Below, one piece after another: positions 13,373-20,547 of a stretch of 20,547 bases of DNA. Position numbers and translations under genes: made by a program. Every line of letters starts with the position of its first letter. Positions within the stretch are counted from its first letter, which is position 1. This DNA is from CBDDRG01 sp051306415 (GTDB taxonomy: Bacteria > Pseudomonadota > Gammaproteobacteria > Pseudomonadales > Porticoccaceae), in NCBI GenBank assembly GCA_051306415.1, contig JBPPNE010000263.1:1-20547 (forward strand). Reading direction: 5' to 3'. Below the pieces are notes generated by a model that saw nothing but the letters and a program-made list of their open reading frames with translations, searched no databases and had not been told where the DNA came from.

Positions 13373-13410
13373 ATGGCCGCGATGCTAAATGATCGCGATG
13401 CTAAAAACAG
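13363..13410. repeat. 16-bp tandem repeat, three copies, spanning the pilZ stop
   Basis: GCGACGCTAGATGGCC (13363-13378), GCGATGCTAAATGATC (13379-13394) and GCGATGCTAAAAACAG (13395-13410) are head-to-tail related copies. The first supplies the last codons and the TAG stop of the PilZ gene. To the right, CGGCG (13439-13443) and CGCCG (13448-13452) form a small hairpin between the convergent PilZ and comEC genes, without a T-tract. Confidence 0.65.
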
Positions 13411-13459
13411 TACCGCCCATTGGCAAAGCCACCCACGCCGGCGATTTCGCCGCTAGCGA

Positions 13460-15847
13460 TCAATCCCAATAGTGTTCGACGCGATCCCGTTCGGCGTCGA
13501 TCTCAAGCTCGCCTCGCTCGTCCCAGACAAAGCGCAGCGCGCCGTGTTCGGCGGTATTCCACGGCTGCGCGCCGACATCCCGATAACGGGCGGTGACCGC
13601 CGCGTGGGGATGGCCAAAATGGTGCCGATAGCCCGCTGAATAGACGACATGGGCCGGAGCGACGGCCTCGACAAAGGCGCGACTCGACGATGTCTTGCTG
13701 CCGTGGTGGGGCGCCACCACCAGGCTGACCGCGTGCGGCAATGCGTCCGTGCCCAGCAGGGCCGCTTCGACCTCGGTCTCGATATCACCGGTCAGCAGAA
13801 CCCGGGCGCCGCGAAACGACAGCAGCAATACGCAGGAGTGATTATTGTCGGTGCCGCGAAAATCGGCGGGCGGATGCAGGATCAGGAAATCCACCTCGCC
13901 CCAGCGCCAGTGGTCGCCGGCGACACAGTTCTCGACTGCCATGGGCGCCGCCAGCCGCTGTCGCAGCGGGTCGGCCAGCGCCTGCTGCTCACCGACCAGC
14001 CATCGCCGCGGCTGATATTGGCTCAGCAGCCCCGGCACTCCCCCATTGTGGTCGGCATCGTTATGGCTGACCAGCAGCGCATCGAGCGCGCCCCAGCCGC
14101 GATAACGCAAAAAGGGCGCGACGATGCCGCTGCCCGCATCAAAGCGCTCGCTGAACGCGGCACCGGTGTCGTAGACCAGCATCCGGTCCCCGGCTTCCAC
14201 TACCGCCGCCAAACCCTGGCCCACATCCAGCACGGTGACCGCGAGCGGCGGACGCGTATCGTCCCGCGCGACCGCAAGGGCAATCAGCAGGATCAAACCC
14301 GGCGCGCGCAACCCCAGGCCTCGTGGCGACAACAGCAACATACCAGCCGCAATCAAGCCGGTGACGATGAGTAGCCGTTGACTGGTCTGTGGCTGCCACA
14401 GCCCCTGTTGCGATAGCTCGGCGCAGCGGACGAGCAATTGCTCAAACCATTCCAGTTGCCGCCCGGCGAGCCACCAACAGACCTGCGCCCAGCCTGCGTC
14501 GAGCGGCCAGAGCACGACCGCAAGCAGGCACAGTGGCACCACGAGCAGGCTGATCCAGGGCACAGCGATCAGATTGGCGAGCGGCCCCAGCAGTGGAATC
14601 TGACCCTGAAACAGTCCCAGCCAGCCGCCGAGGGCAAAAAACACCACTACTTGAGCCGGCACAAAGGACCACCAGCCGCGCCCATTCAACCGTGGTGATT
14701 CATTCTGTGGGGACCTATTTCGTGGTGACCCGTTCCGTGGTGACCTGTTCCGTGGTGAGAAATAGCCGAGGAGCGCGGCCACCGCGCCAAAGGACAGCCA
14801 AAAACCGGCGGACAGCACGGCCAGGGGATCTATCGCACTGACCGCCGCCAGCGCCCACAGCAGGCCGGTGGCGGCGGTGACGTGGCGGCGGAACCACAAT
14901 GCCAGCAGCCAGACCGCGAGCATGACCAGTGCCCGCTCGGTGGAAATCGACGAGCCCGAGATTACCGCGTAAAAGGCCGCGGACACCGCCGCCAGCACTA
15001 TCCCTGGGAAGCGCGCAGGCAGGGGCAGTCCGCCCATCACCAGCAGGCGGCCCAAACTCATGCCGAGGATCATCCCCAAGCCCGCCGCCAGCGCGATATG
15101 CTGACCGGACACCACCATCAGGTGCAGGGTGCCGGTGATTTTCAGACGCTGCCAGGCCGCGGCCGACAGATCCCGCTGTTCGCCCAGGGTCAGTGCCGCC
15201 ACAAAACCCCGGGCGTCCGCGCTCAATGGCAGTTGGCGAATGTGCTCCCGCAGTGCAAAGCGCAGCCGGTCAATACTGGCCGCGGTGGCGTCGGCGAGGC
15301 GTTGGTTGCGAGGCGACGGCCGCACGTACCCGGTTGCCGACACGCCCTGCTCCAGCAGCCAGGCGGCGTAGTCAAAACCGCCGGGGTTGGCGAGACTCCG
15401 GGGGCGGCGCAGGCGCACCTCCAGCCGCCAGCGCTGGTCGGGCACAATGGCCATCTGCCCGTACCAGCTCAGTTGCAGGTGTTTTAGCGGCGGGGCTTCC
15501 CGGTTGTCCTCAAGTGGCGCGATCGATTCCACCGCGAGATCGAAGCGGACGCGCCGTGCGTCCGCCGTGGGCAGGCCGATCACCCGTCCCTGCACCCGGT
15601 AGTCGGTCTTGTCGAGATCGTCGGGAAGGCGATGGACGAGGGCGGCAAAGCCCCAGACCGAGGCGCAAACGACGCCGGCTGACACCGCCAACACCGCAAC
15701 CGCCCAGCGATTGCCCTTTGCCGCCACTGTAAAAAACGGCAGCGCAATGGTTGCGAGACAAGCGAGCCCAAGCGGTGGCGGCAACGCGGGCCAAAACGCG
15801 GATGAAAACGCCGCCACGGCAAACGCGAGCAGGCTGAGCGAGCGCAT
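13460..15847 (-). CDS. comEC: DNA internalization protein ComEC/Rec2 family
   Basis: This polytopic inner-membrane channel carries single-stranded DNA into the cytoplasm during natural transformation. The 795-residue product has an N-terminal membrane/OB-like DUF4131 region, the central competence domain with TLGEQRDLSAAAWQRLK and HLMVVSGQHIALAAG (about 245-280), many transmembrane helices, and a C-terminal metallo-beta-lactamase-like domain with H595-N-D597-A-D599-H600, a GD at about 688 and HHGS (714-717). I chose ATG 15847 because AAGGAAAG sits just upstream and the product length fits; the open frame runs further to 15985 without domain support. A repetitive SPRNR-type insert interrupts the membrane domain. 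The catalytic residues are all present, so the protein looks functional. Confidence 0.94.
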   Translation of the reverse strand: MRSLSLLAFAVAAFSSAFWPALPPPLGLACLATIALPFFTVAAKGNRWAVAVLAVSAGVVCASVWGFAALVHRLPDDLDKTDYRVQGRVIGLPTADARRVRFDLAVESIAPLEDNREAPPLKHLQLSWYGQMAIVPDQRWRLEVRLRRPRSLANPGGFDYAAWLLEQGVSATGYVRPSPRNQRLADATAASIDRLRFALREHIRQLPLSADARGFVAALTLGEQRDLSAAAWQRLKITGTLHLMVVSGQHIALAAGLGMILGMSLGRLLVMGGLPLPARFPGIVLAAVSAAFYAVISGSSISTERALVMLAVWLLALWFRRHVTAATGLLWALAAVSAIDPLAVLSAGFWLSFGAVAALLGYFSPRNRSPRNGSPRNRSPQNESPRLNGRGWWSFVPAQVVVFFALGGWLGLFQGQIPLLGPLANLIAVPWISLLVVPLCLLAVVLWPLDAGWAQVCWWLAGRQLEWFEQLLVRCAELSQQGLWQPQTSQRLLIVTGLIAAGMLLLSPRGLGLRAPGLILLIALAVARDDTRPPLAVTVLDVGQGLAAVVEAGDRMLVYDTGAAFSERFDAGSGIVAPFLRYRGWGALDALLVSHNDADHNGGVPGLLSQYQPRRWLVGEQQALADPLRQRLAAPMAVENCVAGDHWRWGEVDFLILHPPADFRGTDNNHSCVLLLSFRGARVLLTGDIETEVEAALLGTDALPHAVSLVVAPHHGSKTSSSRAFVEAVAPAHVVYSAGYRHHFGHPHAAVTARYRDVGAQPWNTAEHGALRFVWDERGELEIDAERDRVEHYWD
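14691..14758. repeat. 15-bp tandem repeat inside comEC, four and a half copies
   Basis: Units of the CGTGGTGACCxGTTC type start at 14691, 14706, 14721, 14736 and 14751. As 15 is a multiple of three, the frame is kept and the protein gains SPRNRSPRNGSPRNR followed by SPQNESPRLNG in a polar loop between predicted transmembrane helices. Copy-number change here would alter loop length without breaking comEC. Confidence 0.85.
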
Positions 15848-15965
15848 ACACTTTCCTTGTGAAAACGGCCCTGTTGAAACGCCCCAAGCAAACGGCCCTG
15901 CCGAGTTCGCCGTCCCCAGTGTAGCGAGCTTTGCTTTTGCGACCAAGATTCCATAGCCTAGCGCG
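15848..15965. promoter_or_regulatory. Divergent intergenic region between comEC and the flavodoxin-like gene
   Basis: The 118-bp spacer must carry the promoters for both divergent genes, although I see no strong -10/-35 pair. It contains three decayed copies of a 14-15 bp unit (AAACGGCCCTG at 15863-15873 and 15890-15900, with a related GAAACGCCCC between). Confidence 0.35.
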
Positions 15966-16421
15966 GTGAAACACCTGATGATCATTTACCACAGTCGCAG
16001 CAACAAGACCGATCAGTTGGCGGCCGCGGCGTATCGTGGCGCAAACCGGGAAGTCGAGGTTGAAACCCGCGTCAAAACCGCCTTTGCCGCCGATCTCGAC
16101 GACCTGCTGTGGGCCGATGGCCTGCTGTTCGGCACACCGGAAAACTTCGGTTACATGAGCGGTGCGCTGAAGGATTTTTTTGATCGCACCTTCTACCCGG
16201 CGGAACCCCACCAACTCAACCTGCCCTATGCGCTGTTCATCAGTGCCGGCAACGACGGCAGCGGGGCAGTGACAGCGATTGAGCGCATCGCCCTCGGTTA
16301 TCCTCTACGTAAAGTCGCCGAACCGGTGATCGCGAAGGGCGAGCTTAGCCCGCAACACCTGCGTGCGGTCGAGGAGCTCGGACTCGCGCTGGCCGCCGGG
16401 CTGGCGATGGGGATCTACTGA
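15966..16421 (+). CDS. Flavodoxin-like / NADPH-dependent FMN reductase family protein
   Basis: This is a 151-residue product from GTG 15966 (an ATG four codons later is an alternative). It has the flavodoxin-type first strand and phosphate loop MKHLMIIYHSRSNKTDQ, the WADGLLFGTPENFGYMSGALKDFFDRT segment that contacts the flavin ring in WrbA/flavodoxin-like folds, and a C-terminal YALFISAGNDGSG strand. It probably binds FMN and takes part in electron transfer, with partner and substrate unknown. It diverges from comEC and lies 82 bp upstream of the patatin-like gene on the same strand. Confidence 0.85.
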   Translation: MKHLMIIYHSRSNKTDQLAAAAYRGANREVEVETRVKTAFAADLDDLLWADGLLFGTPENFGYMSGALKDFFDRTFYPAEPHQLNLPYALFISAGNDGSGAVTAIERIALGYPLRKVAEPVIAKGELSPQHLRAVEELGLALAAGLAMGIY

Positions 16422-16503
16422 TGGCGAATGGAGGGATTCAATAGCTCGCCAAAACAGCCGATATAAAATAACGCGAAATAGACAGGACGCTCGACTCGAA
16501 GCC

Positions 16504-17715
16504 ATGACCACAGGACTGATTCTCTCCGGCGGCGGCGCCCGCGGCGCTTATCAGATTGGTGTACTCAAAGCGCTTGCCGAGTTGTTGCCCGCGGCGACCC
16601 GCAATCCCTTTCCGGTGATCTGCGGCACCTCGGCGGGCGCCATCAACGCACTCTCCATCGCCGGTCGCCCCGGGTTGTTTCACCAGCGCGTGAAGGAACT
16701 GGAGACCATCTGGAGCAACCTGCGGGCGCGGGAGGTATACCGCGCCGATGCCTGGGGCGTGCTGAAGAACTCGGTTCGCCTCGGCCTCTCCCTGTTGCTC
16801 GGCCACACCTTTAGCAACGATGGTCGACCGGTGGCGCTGCTCGACAATTCGCCATTGCGCGAGCTGCTGGAGAGTTTTGTGCAGTTTCGCGATATCGACG
16901 CCGCCATTGACCGCGGCGAATTGCAGGCGGTTGCGGTTACCGCGATGGACTACGCCAGCGGCGAATCGGTGAGCTTTTTCCAGGGGGACCGACCCGACTG
17001 GCGGCGCAGTCTGCGCGAGGGCGTTCGCACCCGCCTGACGATCAAACACCTGCTGGCGTCGGCGGCGATTCCCACCATTTTCCCTGCCGTCGACATCGAC
17101 GGCCGCTACTACGGCGATGGCGCCATGCGCCAGATCAGGCCTCTCAGCCCGGCGCTGCGCCTGGGTGCCGATCGCCTGTTCATCGTCGGTGTCGGCGATA
17201 GAGCCGAGCGCGTGACGCCGCCCAACCTGCCGAGCAATTCGCCATCGGTGCCGCAGATGATCAACCAGTTGATTTACAGCGGCTTCATCGACGCCCTCGA
17301 AAGCGATCTGGAAGTGCTTGAAGTCATCAACACGCTCAATCAGTTCACTCCCACCGACGGCGTTCTCGCGGATTTCGGTATCGATCATCTGCGGCCCATC
17401 CAGCACCTGGTGATCCAGCCGTCGGCATCCATCAGCGCGATCGCCGAGGACTGCTTCCACGAGCTGCCCGCGAGCCTGCGCGTTTTTCTCCGCGCCACCC
17501 GTTCTACTGCCGAAGAAGGCGCGGCGAGCGCGACCAGCTATCTGCTGTTCGAGCCCGGCTTCTGCCGCCAGTTGATCGCCATGGGCTACCGCGACACCCT
17601 GGCGCGGGAGCGGGAGATCCTCGATTTTTTTGCCGCGGCGCGCGGCGCGACCACCCCGATTACCGAGTCGCCGGCAATGGGTGGTTTGGGGCTGGGTGGT
17701 AGGGAGGGGTCGTAG
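16504..17715 (+). CDS. Patatin-like phospholipase family protein (RssA-type)
   Basis: This is a 403-residue product starting MTTGLILSGGGARG. The oxyanion loop GGGARG (9-14), nucleophile elbow G41-T-S43-A-G and catalytic D205 in DGAMR complete the Ser-Asp dyad, so hydrolase activity is expected on phospholipids or related acyl esters. The C-terminal half (about 215-400) is helical. No signal peptide is visible, so it is probably cytoplasmic or membrane-associated. I chose ATG 16504 because it starts exactly at the patatin core; the open frame to 16363 overlaps the flavodoxin-like gene. The ribosome site is weak. Neighbours give no sign of a CBASS-type defence setting (no cyclase next door). 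Confidence 0.93.
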   Translation: MTTGLILSGGGARGAYQIGVLKALAELLPAATRNPFPVICGTSAGAINALSIAGRPGLFHQRVKELETIWSNLRAREVYRADAWGVLKNSVRLGLSLLLGHTFSNDGRPVALLDNSPLRELLESFVQFRDIDAAIDRGELQAVAVTAMDYASGESVSFFQGDRPDWRRSLREGVRTRLTIKHLLASAAIPTIFPAVDIDGRYYGDGAMRQIRPLSPALRLGADRLFIVGVGDRAERVTPPNLPSNSPSVPQMINQLIYSGFIDALESDLEVLEVINTLNQFTPTDGVLADFGIDHLRPIQHLVIQPSASISAIAEDCFHELPASLRVFLRATRSTAEEGAASATSYLLFEPGFCRQLIAMGYRDTLAREREILDFFAAARGATTPITESPAMGGLGLGGREGS

Positions 17716-17727
17716 CGGGTCTCCCTA
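17700..17727. terminator. Possible bidirectional stem-loop between convergent genes
   Basis: TAGGGAG (17700-17706) pairs perfectly with CTCCCTA (17721-17727) around a 14-base loop containing the patatin-gene stop codon. It sits in the 39-bp gap between the convergent patatin and KAP genes, but no T-tract follows on either strand. Confidence 0.3.
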
Positions 17728-17754
17728 TGCGTTCAGCCCAACTTGCGGAGTCGG

Positions 17755-20547
17755 TCAGCGGACCTTCAGGTCCTGGATGCGGCGGCAGATGCGGACGACA
17801 TCCTCGACTGCCGGGGGGCCAAAGGTATCCAAGTGCTTATCGAAGCATTGGTCCAGTTCCCTGGGCGGTGGATCAGTTGCACGGGTGTCCGTCACCGTAC
17901 GCGGTATGTTGCTTGCTGCGGCAAAATCAAAATTCAGTCCTTTTACGACTTCGTCAAAAGCAGTCCTGACCCGGTCGCCGTCGGCCTTCGCGGCGTCGGT
18001 TTCCTGCGCCGACATCAACTGGTCCACCATCTTCGGCAGCATGTCGGGGTAGATCTGATGGATGGCGGTAAGGGCGACGACCTGCACTTCAGCGGTCATT
18101 GGTCGCGGCGGCTTTTCTGCGCGTGCGCTCTGTTGTTCGTAGATCGACATCAGCCGCGCCCGATTGGCGAAGCGCTTGACCCCGCGTGGCGTCGGGTCGT
18201 GGAGCACCAACGCCGGATGCCAGAGCTTCATGGCAGCGATAAATGCCTTGCTATCAAACGTGCGGCTAGCGCCGCCCAACGCACGGTTGAGTGAAGCCAC
18301 CACCCCGGCCAGGCGCCGGCGCGCCAGTGCAACAACAAGGCTTCCGATCACAAAGGCGAGCGCAATCAGCAGCACCGTCGAGGCTGGCTGCCTGGCCGCG
18401 GTGGTGAGGCGCGCCGCCCCGGCCTTGGGTGGAGGGGTATCCACCGGTGCTGTTTTTCCGCCATCAGCGGTCGCTGGGTCTGTCGTTGCAACGGGTGTAG
18501 TTGCAGGTGGTGTGGCGACTCGGGCTTCGATTCGCTGGTCTGCGCCGATACCGACGCTGTTCAGTCGTTCGAACGCGGGAAAGCCCAGAGCCAGGAAACC
18601 GACAATCAGCGTGGTGCGCAGCAGCCAACCCCACGGCAGTCGACGCGGCAGGGACAGCAGGGCACTCAGGGTCTTGCGCCACTGTGCAGGCAACCGCTGC
18701 ACCAGTTTCGCCCCCGCGCCGGGCGAGGCGACCGCCATCTCGGGATCGAACAGGCTCTCGGTGTGCGCGGCGCGATGCGGCACCGGCACTTCGATATGGA
18801 TCAACTTGCGCAGGTACTCGTTCGGGTACTCCTCACGCCACTTCGCATTTCCACCGTCGTGAGGCGGTGAGATGCTGTCCTTGATGTGCTCGATGGCCAC
18901 CCCCAGGACGATGAAGCACTCGCCAATGTCGGTCAGGTAGTTGGTGAGTTCGAGCAGGCCGTTGACGGTCTGCTTGTCGCAGCGATCGAGATCGTCAATG
19001 AACAGGACCAAACGACCATCGAGCGCGCGCGTCAGCAGCGCAAATTCAGTGCGGTAATGTTCGATGAGGCCGGTGGCTTCACTATTGTCGTCCTGTCCCG
19101 CTACCTGATCGAGCAGGCCGCTGAACGGGCGCAGCAACTGAAAGCCGTAGACCGAAATGCCTTTGGTCAGCAATAGACCGAGCAGCGGCGCCAGTGGCAC
19201 CAGCAGTCCGGCCATCAGCGGGAGCAGCGGCGGTGGCGGCACCTTGACGGCGACCGCGCGCAGATGTCGGCGTTCGTCGATCGAGAGTGGTACGCCGATA
19301 TTTGCATCGACGGTGGCGTACAGATCTTCCGGGCGGTCGAAGATGCAGCGCATCGTTGCGGCGACCGGGCGGTCGTCATTGCAATAGGTATCACCACTGG
19401 TTCCCGCCACCAGGGCGCCCTTGATGTAGTCGATGACCTGCTGGCGAACCCGATACCCGCTGGCGGCGATTGACGCCTTGGTTGAAGCGGCAGGAGGCGA
19501 TTCCGTCGAAGTGATCGGGGTGGTTAGGGTAATTGCGACGGTGCTGGCGGAGTTGGGCTCCTTGTCTGCCGTTTCGATTGGCGCCAGCCGAGATATTGAT
19601 TCGGGCGTGAGCAGCAGCCGCTGCGCGCCGACTAGCTGGTGCCCAGCCACCCAGCGCAGCCGCTCCCAACCGGTCAGCGGCACGCCGTAATAGGTGTGCT
19701 CCTGCGCGAAATCCCGGCCCGCCACCAAGCCGCCAAACAACACCAGCAGGAACATGCCCTGATAGAGCGCGCCGCGCCCCCACAGCAGCCGCCAGCGCAC
19801 CCGCAACGCCGACACGAACTGGCGGCTGAACAACTTTGGGGTGGCCTGCTTGCGGATGACGTTGAACAGCGCACTCATCGGCCGGCCCTCCTGCTGGTGG
19901 TGCCAGGCGTTGAACCAGGCGGTGCGGAAATTGGCCTTTTCAAGGTCGGTCTTCAGCATCCGCATGATGGACGATTTGCCCTGCCCCCAGGCGCCGGTGA
20001 TGGCCAGCGTCAAGTGAGGCTGGGTGGCGGCGTTACGGATGAAGCTGGATAGCGCCTCTACCGTTGGGCGGTAGTTCAGCCGATCATTCGCCATGTCATC
20101 CACCGGCGTGTCCGCCAGCAGACGCACCGCGACCTCAGCATTATTGGCAACATCTGCCGCGCCGCCCGCGTCCTGGCCGCTAAAGCGACCGCGGATCGCG
20201 ACCTGAATGCCGCCCACGCCGATGAACAGCAGCGCCAAAAAATACCAGGGCGGCAGCGCAATGGTGGGTTGGGCAAGCGGGGCCCAAACTTTGCCGCCGT
20301 CCGTGGTCGCGAGCACGGCACCGCCCTCGCCGGCGGCCCAGCCGCGCTGGCCGTCGGCGAGAAAGCTGATACTCATGATCCAGTTCCTGGTGCCGCTCAC
20401 TTGCGGGCTCCAGGTGGCACCGGCATCGGTGCTTGCGAGCAGCGTACCGTCCGCGCCGGCGGCCCAGCCGCGCTGACCGTCGGTGGCAAAGGTGACGCAG
20501 CGCAGCCAATTTTTGGTTCCGCTCACCTGTGCGGCCCAAGTGGCGCC
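17755..20547 (-). CDS. Membrane KAP-family P-loop NTPase with N-terminal propeller repeats (5' end outside window)
   Basis: The frame is open through the right edge, so the start is missing; 930 codons are visible. Numbering from the first visible codon, residues 1-90 hold two 42-residue repeats (GATW...QVSGTxNW...DGQRGWAAGxxGxLLASTD) of the BNR/Ycf48-like propeller type. A transmembrane helix (about 100-117) is followed by a KAP NTPase with Walker A GAWGQGKSS (185-193) and Walker B RLVLFIDDLDRCD (512-524). Further helices lie near 261-277, 440-462, 642-657 and 724-742. This topology leaves both Walker motifs in the cytoplasm and the repeats outside. Residues 667-715 are Pro/Thr/Ala-rich. KAP NTPases include phage-exclusion PifA and animal ARMS/Kidins220; the role here is unknown. 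The GTG at 20526 lies inside a repeat and is not the start. Confidence 0.85.
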   Translation of the reverse strand, partial: GATWAAQVSGTKNWLRCVTFATDGQRGWAAGADGTLLASTDAGATWSPQVSGTRNWIMSISFLADGQRGWAAGEGGAVLATTDGGKVWAPLAQPTIALPPWYFLALLFIGVGGIQVAIRGRFSGQDAGGAADVANNAEVAVRLLADTPVDDMANDRLNYRPTVEALSSFIRNAATQPHLTLAITGAWGQGKSSIMRMLKTDLEKANFRTAWFNAWHHQQEGRPMSALFNVIRKQATPKLFSRQFVSALRVRWRLLWGRGALYQGMFLLVLFGGLVAGRDFAQEHTYYGVPLTGWERLRWVAGHQLVGAQRLLLTPESISRLAPIETADKEPNSASTVAITLTTPITSTESPPAASTKASIAASGYRVRQQVIDYIKGALVAGTSGDTYCNDDRPVAATMRCIFDRPEDLYATVDANIGVPLSIDERRHLRAVAVKVPPPPLLPLMAGLLVPLAPLLGLLLTKGISVYGFQLLRPFSGLLDQVAGQDDNSEATGLIEHYRTEFALLTRALDGRLVLFIDDLDRCDKQTVNGLLELTNYLTDIGECFIVLGVAIEHIKDSISPPHDGGNAKWREEYPNEYLRKLIHIEVPVPHRAAHTESLFDPEMAVASPGAGAKLVQRLPAQWRKTLSALLSLPRRLPWGWLLRTTLIVGFLALGFPAFERLNSVGIGADQRIEARVATPPATTPVATTDPATADGGKTAPVDTPPPKAGAARLTTAARQPASTVLLIALAFVIGSLVVALARRRLAGVVASLNRALGGASRTFDSKAFIAAMKLWHPALVLHDPTPRGVKRFANRARLMSIYEQQSARAEKPPRPMTAEVQVVALTAIHQIYPDMLPKMVDQLMSAQETDAAKADGDRVRTAFDEVVKGLNFDFAAASNIPRTVTDTRATDPPPRELDQCFDKHLDTFGPPAVEDVVRICRRIQDLKVR
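20295..20547 (-). repeat. 126-bp (42-codon) repeats encoding propeller blades
   Basis: The sequence GGCGGCCCAGCCGCGCTG recurs 126 bp apart (at 20335 and 20461), and the flanking codons keep the same register. The first visible residues, GATWAAQ, match the end of a preceding unit, so at least one more copy lies beyond the edge. The high nucleotide identity between copies suggests recent duplication or gene conversion. Confidence 0.75.

Noticed and set aside
15510..16214. A 234-codon leftward frame spanning the comEC/flavodoxin spacer
   Set aside because: It overlaps the comEC N-terminus and the flavodoxin-like gene in another frame and shows no recognisable domain.
16504..17715. CapV-type patatin effector of a CBASS defence system
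   Set aside because: No nucleotidyltransferase/cyclase or sensor gene adjoins it; the neighbours are a flavodoxin-like gene and a convergent KAP gene. A general RssA-type hydrolase is sufficient.
20526..20526. GTG at 20526 as start of the KAP NTPase
   Set aside because: The frame is open to the window edge, and the seven codons upstream (GATWAAQ) continue the repeat unit, so the start lies outside the window.

Overview
The window reads as a stretch of a moderately GC-rich gammaproteobacterial chromosome. The evidence is the type of housekeeping genes (LpxK, KdsB, MsbA, GacA/UvrY next to UvrC, type I MurB, ComEC) and a gene order that resembles the comEC / exbB-exbD / lpxK / kdsB / ptp / murB neighbourhood of pseudomonads and relatives. 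I cannot assign a genus.

Layout. At the left edge is the start of a leftward GNAT-like gene (1-196), then about 330 bp without genes that holds two strong hairpins and two families of short tandem repeats. From 11705 down to 530 a nearly unbroken leftward array follows: exbB, exbD, msbA, lpxK, [inserted gene cassette], kdsB, low-molecular-weight protein tyrosine phosphatase, murB, an alkB-type dioxygenase, gacA/uvrY, uvrC, pgsA, tRNA-Cys. Genes overlap by 4 bp or are separated by a few bases at most junctions, so most of it is probably co-transcribed. It covers lipid A-Kdo supply and export (lpxK, kdsB, msbA), peptidoglycan precursor synthesis (murB), phospholipid synthesis (pgsA), DNA repair (uvrC, alkB) and a global response regulator.

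Between exbB and comEC lies a visibly more A+T-rich accessory block (about 11820-13058) with three small rightward ORFs, the last two overlapping and resembling a HicB/HicA-style pair. A small PilZ gene follows. Then come comEC (leftward), a divergent flavodoxin-like gene, a patatin-like phospholipase, and, convergent with it, a large membrane KAP-type P-loop NTPase with an N-terminal propeller-repeat region that runs off the right edge.

The main discovery is between lpxK and kdsB. An 828-bp segment (6828-7655, minus strand) has the anatomy of an integron gene cassette inserted at a non-integron chromosomal site. It begins with TTGGGC after a G inside the last codons of lpxK. It carries a zinc-ribbon/DUF4145-like gene and ends in an attC-like palindrome whose outer box GCCCAAC is the exact complement of the cassette's own first bases. 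Removing the segment in silico joins CG to ATAG, giving CGA TAG: an lpxK stop codon in frame, 15 bp before kdsB. The gene inside is split by one in-frame TAA. A second, much weaker attC-like palindrome closes the accessory block near 13058. Short 13-17 bp tandem repeats recur at several gene edges in the window.
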